The notes under the pieces are model-generated. The model saw nothing but the letters and a program-made list of their open reading frames with translations. It searched no databases and had not been told where the DNA came from. Shown here piece by piece: positions 1-7,425 of a DNA stretch of 35,228 nucleotides. Origin of the DNA: an uncultured Bacteroidota bacterium (GTDB lineage Bacteria; Bacteroidota; Bacteroidia; Bacteroidales; F082); the NCBI GenBank assembly GCA_900542475.1, contig UQNO01000022.1, forward strand, positions 1 to 35,228, in the 5' to 3' direction. Positions within the stretch are counted from its first letter, which is position 1; the number at the start of each line of letters is the position of its first letter. A program made the translations under genes and the position numbers.

Positions 1-3000
1 GTACTTCGCGATAAAGCACATAAAGAGACATCGCAGCAGCGTAAGGCCGATGCCTTGAAACGCTTGAAGGTGTTCGAGGCTTTCCGCGAGGCTAACAAAC
101 ACATTGAGAACCGTCCGGAGTGGATGATATTGAAGGTCATTCCTGTGACACCGCCTGAATTGAGACCTCTCGTCCCGCTCGATGGCGGACGCTTCGCGAC
201 ATCAGACCTGAACGACCTCTATCGCCGTGTCATAATTCGAAACAATCGTCTTAAAAGACTCATCGAAATCGCGGCTCCAGACGTGATTATGCGTAATGAG
301 AAACGTATGCTTCAAGAAGCTGTTGACTCGTTATTAGATAACTCGCGTAAGTCAAGTGCGGTGAAAACCGACTCTAACCGTCCGCTTAAGTCATTGAGCG
401 ACAGCTTGAAAGGCAAGCAGGGACGTTTCCGTCAGAACTTGCTCGGTAAACGTGTCGATTATTCGGGCCGTTCGGTTATCGTTGTGGGTCCGGATTTGAA
501 CATGAACGAGTGCGGTCTTCCCAAAGACATGGCGGCCGAGCTTTACAAACCGTTTGTCATCCGCAAGATGATTGAAAGAGGTATTGTGAAGACAGTGAAA
601 TCAGCAAAGAAGATTGTTGATAGAAAAGACCCGGTTGTGTGGGATATCCTCGAGAACATTTTGAAAGGCCACCCGATTTTGTTGAACCGCGCCCCTACAT
701 TGCACCGTCTCGGTATTCAGGCATTCCAGCCGAAACTCGTCGAAGGCAAGGCTATTCGTTTGCACCCACTGGTGTGTACTGCTTTCAACGCCGACTTCGA
801 CGGTGACCAGATGGCTGTTCACTTGCCGCTCGGAAATGCCGCTATTTTGGAAGCCCAGATTTTGATGCTCGCATCACACAATATCCTTAATCCTGCCAAC
901 GGAGCTCCTATCACGGTGCCTTCTCAAGACATGGTTTTGGGTCTGTATTATATCACAAAACCGCGTAAGAGCACTCCGGACCATATCGTTAAAGGTGAAG
1001 GTAAGAAATTCTATTCAGCAGAAGAGGTTATCATCGCTTATAACGAGAAAAAGGTCGATATGCACGCCATTGTCTATGTGAAAGTGCCGGTTCGTAAGGA
1101 AGACGGCTCAATAGTTGAGGAAATGGTGGAAACAACAGTCGGTCGTGTGAAGTTCAACCAGGTTGTCCCCGCAGGATTTGGCTACATCAACCGTCTGTTG
1201 AACAAGAAAGCCTTGCGCGACATCATCGGTGATATGGTGAAACTTCTTGGTACAGCCGTGACAACCAAGTTCTTGGATGACATTAAGAACATGGGTTACT
1301 ACATGGCTTACAAAGGCGGTTTGTCGTTCAACCTCGGCAACGTTTTGATTCCTTCTGTCAAAGAAGATTTAATCAAACAGGCTAACGAGGAAGTGAATGC
1401 TATCCGTGAAGAATACAATATGGGTTTCATCACGGGCAACGAGCGTTATAACAAGATTATTGATATTTGGGGTCACGTCGTCACCAAGTTGACCGACGAG
1501 GTTATGAAACTGTTGCCACAAGACGACCAGGGATTCAACCCGGTTTACATGATGCTGGATTCAGGAGCGCGTGGTAGCAAGGAGCAGATTCGTCAGCTTT
1601 GCGGTATGAGAGGTTTGATGGCTAAACCGCAGAAATCGACAGCCGGCGGCGGCGCTGAAATTATCGAGAACCCGATTCTGTCAAACTTCAAGGAGGGTCT
1701 GTCGGTGCTTGAGTACTTTATCTCGACACACGGCGCTCGTAAAGGTTTGGCTGATACCGCTTTGAAGACCGCTGACGCCGGTTATTTGACCCGTCGTCTG
1801 GTCGATGTCGCTCACGATGTTATCATCACAGAGAAAGACTGCGGTACTTTGAGAGGTTTGTCGATCGGAGCCTTGAAACGCGGTAAAGAAATCGTCGAGT
1901 CATTGTACGACCGTATCCTCGGTCGTGTGGCTCTGCATGACATCTACCACCCGCAAACAGGCGAATTGCTTTGCAATGGCGGCATGGAAATCACTGAAGA
2001 TATCGCAAAGAAAATATGCGATTCGCCGCTGAAAGACCAGACCATCGAGATTCGTTCCGTGTTGACCTGCGAGTCGAAAAAGGGTGTTTGCGCTAACTGC
2101 TACGGACGTAACCTTTCATCAGGTAAGTTGATTCAGAGAGGCGAATCCGTCGGTGTTATCGCAGCACAATCAATCGGTGAGCCGGGTACACAGCTGACAC
2201 TTCGTACATTCCACCAAGGCGGTACCGCATCAAGCACATCAGAAGACTCAATGATTAAGGCTGATTATAGCGGCAAGTTGATTATCAACGACTTACGTGC
2301 TGTGGATTATAGAGATAAAGACGGTAACAAATATCAAGTCGTGGTGAGCCGTGCATCTGAAATGAAGATTTTGGATTACAACACAGGTATCGCTCTCGTA
2401 ACAGATAATATTCCTTACGGTTCAAAGTTGTACATTCCTACAGGCAGCGATGTCAATGCAGGTGATATCATCTGTGAATGGGATAAATACAATTCGCTCA
2501 TTATTTCTGAACATGACGGCAAAGCTCGTTTCGACAACATCGTCGAGAACATCACGTTCCGTAATGAGTCTGATGAGCAGACAGGTTACAACGAGAGAGT
2601 CATCATCGAAGGTCGTAAGTTCACTAAAAACCCGTCAATTTCAATCGTTGACAAGTCCGGCGAGGTTATCAAGTCATACGACTTGCCTGTCGGTGCGCAT
2701 GTCATGATTGAAGACGGTGACGAGATCAAGGCTGGCGATGTCTTGACCAAAAAGCCACGTGCTACCGGAGGTTTAGGCGATATCACCGGCGGTCTTCCAC
2801 GTGTTACCGAGCTCTTTGAGGCGCGTAACTCTTCAGAACCGGCTATCATCTCTGAAATTGACGGTGAAGTCTCATTCGAGAAGAAACTCGTGCGTGGTAA
2901 CCGTGTGTTGGTTGTCACATCCAAGACAGGTGATGTGAAGAAATATCTCATTCCTACAACGAAAGAGGTGCTGGCTTCGGAAAATGACTATGTGAAGGCT

Positions 3001-3693
3001 GGTCAGCCATTGTCGGAAGGTGCTATCACACCTGCCAACATCTTGGCTATCGAAGGTCCTATGAAGGTGCAGGAATACATTGTCAACAATGTTCAGGAAG
3101 TGTATCGTTCACAAGGTGTTACCATCAACGGTAAGCACTTTGAGGTCATTGTTCGTCAAATGATGCGTAAGGTTGAAATCGAGGATCCGGGCGACACAAG
3201 ATACCTTGAGGGCGAGCTTGTCAGCAAGATTGCGTTCCAAGAGACCAACGACGACATCTTCGGAAAAGTCGTTGTTACAGACCCGGGCGATTCGGAGACA
3301 TTGTTCGTGGGACAGATTATCTCGGCAAGAAGACTGCGTGATGAGAATTCATCATTGAAACGTCGCGACAAGAAACTTGTTGAGGCCCGTGACGCACAGC
3401 CGGCAACGGCACACCAGGTGCTTCAGGGTATCACCCGCGCGGCATTGCAGACAGACAGCTTCATCTCCGCTGCCTCATTCCAGGAAACAACGAAGGTCTT
3501 GACACAAGCCGCTATCAGCGCGAAGACCGACTACCTCGAAGGTATGAAGGAAAACGTCATCGTGGGACACAAAATCCCGGCAGGTACAGGTTTGCGCGAA
3601 TACGACGATTTGATTGTCGGCGCTAAAGAAGACTTGTATCCTGAAGTGGTTGAAACCGAGCCGGTAGAACCGGTGGAGACAGCAGAAGCGTAA
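1..3693 (+). CDS. rpoC: DNA-directed RNA polymerase subunit beta' (5' end cut off by window)
   Basis: This is the largest catalytic subunit of RNA polymerase. The reading frame is open from base 1, so the gene starts upstream; about 200 N-terminal residues, including the first zinc site and clamp, are missing compared with full-length bacterial RpoC. The active-site NADFDGD motif, whose three Asp bind the catalytic Mg, lies at 787-807. The bridge-helix region (GARGSKEQIRQLCGMRG) begins near 1564 and the trigger loop (TADAGYLTRRLVDVAHDV) near 1765. The four Cys of the second zinc site are encoded at 1840, 2068, 2089 and 2098. The C-terminus ends in an acidic tail rich in Glu, Pro and Val. rpoB is expected just upstream. 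Identity is certain. Confidence 0.98.
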   Translation, partial: VLRDKAHKETSQQRKADALKRLKVFEAFREANKHIENRPEWMILKVIPVTPPELRPLVPLDGGRFATSDLNDLYRRVIIRNNRLKRLIEIAAPDVIMRNEKRMLQEAVDSLLDNSRKSSAVKTDSNRPLKSLSDSLKGKQGRFRQNLLGKRVDYSGRSVIVVGPDLNMNECGLPKDMAAELYKPFVIRKMIERGIVKTVKSAKKIVDRKDPVVWDILENILKGHPILLNRAPTLHRLGIQAFQPKLVEGKAIRLHPLVCTAFNADFDGDQMAVHLPLGNAAILEAQILMLASHNILNPANGAPITVPSQDMVLGLYYITKPRKSTPDHIVKGEGKKFYSAEEVIIAYNEKKVDMHAIVYVKVPVRKEDGSIVEEMVETTVGRVKFNQVVPAGFGYINRLLNKKALRDIIGDMVKLLGTAVTTKFLDDIKNMGYYMAYKGGLSFNLGNVLIPSVKEDLIKQANEEVNAIREEYNMGFITGNERYNKIIDIWGHVVTKLTDEVMKLLPQDDQGFNPVYMMLDSGARGSKEQIRQLCGMRGLMAKPQKSTAGGGAEIIENPILSNFKEGLSVLEYFISTHGARKGLADTALKTADAGYLTRRLVDVAHDVIITEKDCGTLRGLSIGALKRGKEIVESLYDRILGRVALHDIYHPQTGELLCNGGMEITEDIAKKICDSPLKDQTIEIRSVLTCESKKGVCANCYGRNLSSGKLIQRGESVGVIAAQSIGEPGTQLTLRTFHQGGTASSTSEDSMIKADYSGKLIINDLRAVDYRDKDGNKYQVVVSRASEMKILDYNTGIALVTDNIPYGSKLYIPTGSDVNAGDIICEWDKYNSLIISEHDGKARFDNIVENITFRNESDEQTGYNERVIIEGRKFTKNPSISIVDKSGEVIKSYDLPVGAHVMIEDGDEIKAGDVLTKKPRATGGLGDITGGLPRVTELFEARNSSEPAIISEIDGEVSFEKKLVRGNRVLVVTSKTGDVKKYLIPTTKEVLASENDYVKAGQPLSEGAITPANILAIEGPMKVQEYIVNNVQEVYRSQGVTINGKHFEVIVRQMMRKVEIEDPGDTRYLEGELVSKIAFQETNDDIFGKVVVTDPGDSETLFVGQIISARRLRDENSSLKRRDKKLVEARDAQPATAHQVLQGITRAALQTDSFISAASFQETTKVLTQAAISAKTDYLEGMKENVIVGHKIPAGTGLREYDDLIVGAKEDLYPEVVETEPVEPVETAEA

Positions 3694-3709
3694 GAGACTT
3701 CGGTCTTTT
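3692..3709 (+). terminator. UUCG-tetraloop hairpin at the rpoC stop codon
   Basis: A seven-pair stem (one G-U) closes a TTCG loop at 3699-3702 and ends in a short T-run. It begins inside the rpoC stop codon. It resembles a weak intrinsic terminator or an RNA-stabilising 3' hairpin. The T-tract is short, so complete termination is doubtful and read-through into the DUF3467 gene is plausible. Confidence 0.45.
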
Positions 3710-3716
3710 GATATTA

Positions 3717-3745
3717 GTAGAGGCGCCACTATGTGACGTCTCTAC
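3717..3745 (+). terminator. Second hairpin between rpoC and the DUF3467 gene
   Basis: Inverted repeat with arms GTAGAGGCG and CGTCTCTAC (one G-U pair), continued by CAC/GTG after one mismatch, around a three-base loop. It is followed by ATTTTAAA rather than a true T-tract. It could be a partial terminator or an mRNA processing or stability element in the rpoC tail. Confidence 0.4.
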
Positions 3746-3779
3746 ATTTTAAAGTTGATAATAAAAAAATAGAGTTATT

Positions 3780-4082
3780 ATGGAAGACAATAAGAAACAA
3801 TTGAATATCGACATTCCGGAATCAGTGGCTGACGGAGTGTATTCGAATCTGGCTATCATAAGCCATTCTCCAACAGAATTTGTTGTGGATTTCGCACAAA
3901 TAGCACCGCCTGTACAGAAAGCGAAGGTGCGTTCAAGAGTTATCATGACACCTCAAAATGCAAAGCGCTTGTATCGCGCATTGGCGGAAAATTTGCAGAA
4001 ATACGAACAGAATTTCGGTCCGATTAAAGACATCAACGACACCGCGGTTCCGTTTACCATGGGAACAGCGGGAGAGGCTTGA
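3780..4082 (+). CDS. DUF3467 family protein
   Basis: A 100-residue soluble protein with no signal peptide or membrane segment. The pattern of a YSN..I..S..EFV.DFA core, a basic KVRSRVI.TP stretch and an AK.L..AL..N...YE helix matches DUF3467 as I remember it. In Bacteroidota this small gene commonly sits directly after rpoC, as here (86-bp gap with two hairpins). Its biochemical role is not established. The position suggests co-transcription with the rpoBC operon, at least in part. The ATG at 3780 follows an A-rich stretch, which is usual for start sites in this phylum. Confidence 0.85.
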   Translation: MEDNKKQLNIDIPESVADGVYSNLAIISHSPTEFVVDFAQIAPPVQKAKVRSRVIMTPQNAKRLYRALAENLQKYEQNFGPIKDINDTAVPFTMGTAGEA

Positions 4083-4108
4083 AAGTTCGCCGCTTATTAA
4101 TTTAAGAT

Positions 4109-4170
4109 CGCCAACGCCCTTAATGCCCTTAACGCCTTTAAAGGCATTAAGGGCATTAAGGGCGTTGGCG
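4109..4170. repeat. 62-bp near-perfect palindrome made of 9-bp units
   Basis: Positions 4109-4139 pair with 4140-4170 with a single mismatch (4133/4146), so the arms meet with no spacer. Each arm is itself a run of degenerate 9-bp units: left CGCCCTTAA, TGCCCTTAA, CGCCTTTAA; right AGGCATTAA, GGGCATTAA, GGGCGTTGG. It lies between the convergent DUF3467 and pyrI genes. No T-tract follows on either strand, so it is not a classic intrinsic terminator. A repetitive extragenic palindrome, cruciform, or bidirectional 3'-end structure are the options. Overlapping open frames here are by-products of the 9-bp period. Confidence 0.9.
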
Positions 4171-4202
4171 GAGGCAATGTTATCAGTGTGTATATTTCCA
4201 CC

Positions 4203-4218
4203 GAAACCAATTGGTTTC
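4203..4218. repeat. 16-bp perfect palindrome GAAACCAATTGGTTTC
   Basis: Perfect dyad centred in the same convergent intergenic stretch, about 30 bp from the 62-bp palindrome, and followed at once by a 10-bp dyad (GTAATATTAC, 4220-4229). Its role is unknown: a 3'-end structure for pyrI, a protein-binding site, or chance in A/T-rich DNA. Confidence 0.5.
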
Positions 4219-4329
4219 AGTAATATTACCCATATTTGCGAAATGAACAATAACGCTGAACGTTGGCATGGTTGCTCGGTGCGTCTTGTTCGTTAGTTTA
4301 TGGTTTAGACTCACGTTGATTATCAAGAA

Positions 4330-4797
4330 CTAAATAAACTCCAGTTTGTCCTGTGTTGTGTTCTTCTCACAATAGTGGCAATGGAGTTTTATATTTCCGT
4401 CTATATCTTTTATGACTGTGAATTTGGTGGGGATATTGTTTTCTTTGTTTGTGACGCAGTTAGGATTGAAGCATCTCACGATATGCTCTATTTTATCGGG
4501 AAGTGTCACTGTCTGTTTCTTAATCACCTCGAAATCTTTTATTTCTATGATTGATGCGGTGGGAGCCACCAGCCCGATTTTATTGTAGTCTTCCGGTGCG
4601 AAATACTTGTTGGAAACTTTTATGAATCCTTTTTTTCCATATTTCTTGCTTTCCGCATTGATGCCTAAATACACGGGGTTGCTGACGCTTTCCAAGTCCA
4701 GGATTTTGACTACCTGAAACACTTTGTCGGCTGGGATATGGTCGATAACTGTGCCGTTTTCTATTGCCGATACGATTAATTCTTTTCTCTTTTCCAT
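4330..4797 (-). CDS. pyrI: Aspartate carbamoyltransferase regulatory subunit
   Basis: Regulatory chain of aspartate transcarbamoylase, the first committed step of pyrimidine synthesis. It binds nucleotide effectors and holds catalytic trimers together. At 155 residues it is about the usual length. The N-terminal allosteric domain contains AIENGTVIDHIPADK. The zinc domain shows C109, C114, C140 and C143 in the expected C-x4-C and C-x2-C pairs. The gene starts 10 bp after the pyrB stop on the same strand, so the two are co-transcribed in the order pyrB-pyrI, as in enterobacteria. Its 3' end faces the DUF3467 gene across the palindrome region. Confidence 0.96.
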   Translation of the reverse strand: MEKRKELIVSAIENGTVIDHIPADKVFQVVKILDLESVSNPVYLGINAESKKYGKKGFIKVSNKYFAPEDYNKIGLVAPTASIIEIKDFEVIKKQTVTLPDKIEHIVRCFNPNCVTNKENNIPTKFTVIKDIDGNIKLHCHYCEKNTTQDKLEFI

Positions 4798-4807
4798 GAT
4801 TGTAATT

Positions 4808-5728
4808 TTATTTGAGTCCTAAAATTGTTGCGATTAAAGCCTCGCGCGCATAAACGCCGTTCTGGGCTTGTTGGAAGTAGTATGCTTTCGGGTTGCTGTC
4901 GACATCCACATGAATTTCGTTGACACGCGGAAGAGGATGCAATATGCGGCAGTTGGGCTTTGAGTTTTTAAGCATGGCGTCGCGAAGCACGTATGAGTTT
5001 TTCACTTTCTCGTATTCTTCAGGGTCCGGGAAGCGCTCGCGCTGGATGCGAGTCATATAGATGATGTCTGAATGCGGAATGGCTTCTTCAAGATCCGTAT
5101 ATTGATGATATTCGAGTTTGCGGTCTTTGATATGTTGTTTCACCACACTCGGCAGTTTTAGTTCGACGGGGGAGACGAGGTTGAACTTGGCGTTGAAGTT
5201 GCACATGGCTTCCACGAGGCTGTGGACTGTTCGTCCGTATTTAAGGTCGCCCACGAGAGTGATTTCGAGGTTTTCGAGAGTTCCTTGAGTCTTACGGATG
5301 CTGTAAAGGTCGAGCATACATTGGGTCGGGTGTTGGTTGGCTCCGTCTCCTGCATTGATGACAGGCACTTTCGACACTTCCGAGGCGAAGCGAGCCGAGC
5401 CTTCGATGGGGTTGCGCATGACGATGAGGTCGGCGTATGAGGCCACCATGGTGATGGTGTCGGCTAACGATTCGCCTTTCTGGACGCTGGTGCCGGCGGT
5501 ACTGCTGAAACCGATAACGTTGCCGCCCAGAAGCTGGATCGCAGTCTCGAAACTGAGACGAGTGCGTGTCGAGGGCTCAAAGAAAAGCGATGCGATGATA
5601 CGACCGTGAAGTAGGTCCTGATGCGGGTTCTTCTCGAAATCCTCGGCGATGTCGAGAACATGGCAAATTTCTTCAGGCGTGTAGTCGCTGATTGAAATCA
5701 AACTGCGGTTTTTTAATGAGATTGACAT
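4808..5728 (-). CDS. pyrB: Aspartate carbamoyltransferase catalytic subunit
   Basis: Condenses carbamoyl phosphate and aspartate to N-carbamoyl-aspartate in the cytoplasm. At 306 residues it has the standard length. The carbamoyl-phosphate loop FFEPSTRTRLSFE is at about residues 49-61 (S53, T54, R55, T56, R57). The HPTQ signature, the aspartate-domain R.QRERF segment and the HPLPRV motif are all present. It is first in the pyrBI unit. About 165 bp separate the start codon from a predicted promoter, and this leader contains an intrinsic terminator, so expression is probably controlled by transcription attenuation (inferred). Confidence 0.97.
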   Translation of the reverse strand: MSISLKNRSLISISDYTPEEICHVLDIAEDFEKNPHQDLLHGRIIASLFFEPSTRTRLSFETAIQLLGGNVIGFSSTAGTSVQKGESLADTITMVASYADLIVMRNPIEGSARFASEVSKVPVINAGDGANQHPTQCMLDLYSIRKTQGTLENLEITLVGDLKYGRTVHSLVEAMCNFNAKFNLVSPVELKLPSVVKQHIKDRKLEYHQYTDLEEAIPHSDIIYMTRIQRERFPDPEEYEKVKNSYVLRDAMLKNSKPNCRILHPLPRVNEIHVDVDSNPKAYYFQQAQNGVYAREALIATILGLK

Positions 5729-5892
5729 TGTGGATGAAATTTTATTGATTTGTTAAATATATGATTTTTAAGCAAAAAAAATGACGGTTCCAATTGACCG
5801 TCAGCTAATAAGAAATGATGAAAGTATAAGGAATCGCTTCCTTTTTTGACACCATCGAGGTGCGAGGCCGATAATGTTTTTCGTGCTATCAT
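5713..5892 (-). CDS. Possible pyrBI leader peptide
   Basis: A 59-codon frame on the minus strand starts at the ATG ending at 5892, just downstream of the predicted start of transcription. It reads through both leader hairpins and stops 13-15 bases inside pyrB. Two longer starts (5928, 5913) lie inside the promoter and are excluded. The region before the terminator is U-rich (LYFHHFLL), and the terminator stem itself is translated as ADGQLEPS. This mirrors the enterobacterial pyrBI leader, where a closely following ribosome prevents termination when UTP is low. The ATG lies only a few bases from the predicted transcript end, so translation is uncertain. Confidence 0.4.
   Translation of the reverse strand: MIARKTLSASHLDGVKKGSDSLYFHHFLLADGQLEPSFFLLKNHIFNKSIKFHPQCQSH
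5774..5803 (-). terminator. Intrinsic terminator in the pyrBI leader (attenuator)
   Basis: Read on the minus strand, the stem TGACGGT/ACCGTCA (5797-5803 with 5782-5788) around an 8-base loop is followed at once by eight U (5774-5781). It lies between the predicted promoter and the pyrB start, so it can only serve to abort pyrBI transcripts. Confidence 0.75.
5828..5843 (-). promoter_or_regulatory. Small GNRA hairpin upstream of the attenuator
   Basis: On the minus strand AAGGAA and TTCCTT close a GCGA tetraloop, about 25 bases before the terminator stem. Its place corresponds to the pause hairpin of the E. coli pyrBI leader. The pause function is inferred from position only. Confidence 0.4.
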
Positions 5893-5899
5893 CGGAATG

Positions 5900-5928
5900 C
5901 AAATATACAACATTTTTTTAATTGTCAA
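5900..5928 (-). promoter_or_regulatory. Predicted promoter of pyrBI
   Basis: Minus-strand TTGACA begins at 5928 and TATATTTG (fits TAnnTTTG) runs 5907 to 5900, about 18 bases apart, matching the Bacteroidota sigma-ABfr pattern. Transcription is expected to start near 5895. Confidence 0.65.
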
Positions 5929-6130
5929 GAAAAAAATAAAAAAAATATTTGGCAGAAACGCCTTGCCGCCTTTGAGACTGTTCCGTGAAAGAATTATAAC
6001 ACCATGTATTTTTTAATCAATAATTCGAACTAAATTCCTCAATGTGGTTGAAATAACGGAAGATGTTGCTTTTTTAACATTAATTTCATTTTTTTACAAG
6101 TTATGTTAATTTTTTTTAAGAAAAAAATTC
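5929..6130. other. A/T-rich divergent intergenic DNA
   Basis: No convincing gene was found in this 202-bp stretch between the pyrBI promoter and the plus-strand promoter of the secreted-protein operon. It contains several runs of T or A and no clear structured RNA. Confidence 0.6.
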
Positions 6131-6161
6131 TTGACAAATAAAAAAAATCATTATAATTTTG
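6131..6161 (+). promoter_or_regulatory. Predicted promoter of the secreted RHS operon
   Basis: TTGAC at 6131-6135 and TAATTTTG at 6154-6161, with 20 bases between TTG and the -7 element, form a strong match to the Bacteroidota consensus. The expected start near 6166 gives a leader of about 148 bases before the lipoprotein ATG. Confidence 0.7.
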
Positions 6162-6185
6162 CAGCGATGATTAAATGTTAAAGTT

Positions 6186-6248
6186 ATGAAAAGGAGAGTT
6201 CTAAAAACAATTTATCGGAGTCCGCGGTCTATGCACAAATGACCGTGG
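6186..6248 (+). promoter_or_regulatory. Structured 5' leader with an 18-codon mini-ORF
   Basis: An ATG at 6186 opens an 18-residue, very basic frame (MKRRVLKTIYRSPRSMHK) ending at 6242. Its 3' end overlaps a hairpin: 6222-6229 pairs with 6241-6248 (eight pairs, one G-U) around an 11-base loop. A second small hairpin, GATTG/CAATC with a TGCG loop, follows at 6265-6278. Leader-peptide control is possible, but no terminator follows, so this is only a candidate. Confidence 0.3.
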
Positions 6249-6313
6249 GCGATGACTGTCATGAGATTGTGCGCAATCATTAACAATTTATTATTAATTA
6301 AAAAATCACATTT

Positions 6314-7393
6314 ATGAAACGTAGTAAAATTTTAGGAATTTCGTTGGTTTTGACGCTAACGGCAGGAGTGGCTCTATACCTTGGGGCATGTAAGAAAAAA
6401 AATATTGCACCTATTAATAATATAGCTGTGCAGAATGATGATTATTCTGGTTACACTGCCGAGGCGAGGCTTGTGGCCAAAAGTATCAATAAGTTCAGAG
6501 GGCAACTCGATGATAGGGAGAATGTGGCGAGAAGCGGGCTTTATATGCCAATTGACAGCGTCATTTGGAATGTCGAGGCGTTATTCAACGCAGAATACGC
6601 TTTCCCTGAAAGGAAATATCTTGAGACAGTGAAACAGGAGTTGGAGTTCTTTGTTTATGTAAATGACAACGACGAGGCGTTGTTCAGCGCTGTGGCGGAT
6701 TTATATGATGATATCACAAACGCCGTGCGACAAGCATATTCTGATGACGGAATAACTGTTGACAAATCGCTGAAAGCAGTTGTTGTTGAGAAAGGTGATA
6801 AAGAAGGGAATAGAGTGAAAGTCAATGTTTATGTTATTTCAGGTAAAATGGCAAGTGTCTATTCAATGAATGAACCTCTTGATGGACCTTTTGGCCCCGG
6901 TGATTGCTGGTATTTCGGAGAATATGGCGGTACTTGCACAGATCCGTCCGTTTGGGGCGACGCCGCTGAAATAATCGAGGATTCCATAAACTATTATTAT
7001 AGCGGAACAATAGTGCCTAATCCTGATTTCAGAAACTTGAATATCGGAATGTTCAGGATTTCTCTTGATGGAGGCGAATATCTTGATGAAAATGGAGAAC
7101 CGTATATTTACTATTATCCTGTGACTTACAACGCTCCGCTTTATTTGAATTATGAATGGTTGAATTATTATTACCACAGAGAACTTCAGGTCTTATTGTA
7201 TCTTTTGCCGACTGATTTGCAAAATCAGGGTCTATTGCCTGAAATTCCCGCTTTTATCGAGGTCGATATAGTAGGTATGCTGGGAACTGTAAATAATAAT
7301 AGCTGCTACTATCACAAAAACTATGTTGTTTACGGACATCATGCGGCTATTCCTGTGCCGGAACTGCCTCCGGTGAGAGATTTGTTAAATTAA
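6314..7393 (+). CDS. Predicted lipoprotein of unknown function
   Basis: A 359-residue protein with a lipoprotein signal peptide: a basic start (KRSK), a hydrophobic stretch, and a lipobox ending LGA-C26. The Cys is followed by KKKN. No catalytic motif or family was recognised. The mature part is rich in Tyr and acidic residues, with a DCWYFGEYGGTC segment near residue 195 whose two Cys may form a disulfide, and several Tyr clusters (YYYSG, YIYYYP, NYYYH) in the C-terminal third. It is the first gene after a strong promoter and is followed at close spacing by four more exported-protein genes, which suggests it belongs to the surface apparatus of the RHS protein. Lipoprotein assignment is firm; role unknown. 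Confidence 0.8.
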   Translation: MKRSKILGISLVLTLTAGVALYLGACKKKNIAPINNIAVQNDDYSGYTAEARLVAKSINKFRGQLDDRENVARSGLYMPIDSVIWNVEALFNAEYAFPERKYLETVKQELEFFVYVNDNDEALFSAVADLYDDITNAVRQAYSDDGITVDKSLKAVVVEKGDKEGNRVKVNVYVISGKMASVYSMNEPLDGPFGPGDCWYFGEYGGTCTDPSVWGDAAEIIEDSINYYYSGTIVPNPDFRNLNIGMFRISLDGGEYLDENGEPYIYYYPVTYNAPLYLNYEWLNYYYHRELQVLLYLLPTDLQNQGLLPEIPAFIEVDIVGMLGTVNNNSCYYHKNYVVYGHHAAIPVPELPPVRDLLN

Positions 7394-7425
7394 AGTTAAA
7401 CTAATTAAACTAATTGAATTTTGTT

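Noticed and set aside
586..3371. Antisense and shifted open frames inside rpoC
   Set aside because: They lie wholly inside a strongly conserved gene and have no start context or family features.
3933..4296. Two overlapping open frames of over 100 codons on opposite strands
   Set aside because: They overlap the DUF3467 gene and run through the 62-bp palindrome; their TPL/KAL and NAL/KG periodicity is just the 9-bp repeat being translated.
5828..5849. Plus-strand hairpin with T6 that looks like an intrinsic terminator
   Set aside because: No plus-strand gene lies upstream of it; the same dyad fits better as a leader hairpin on the minus strand before pyrB.
5893..5928. Longer starts for the pyrBI leader frame (ATG at 5928 or 5913)
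   Set aside because: Both fall within the predicted promoter and would not be in the mRNA.
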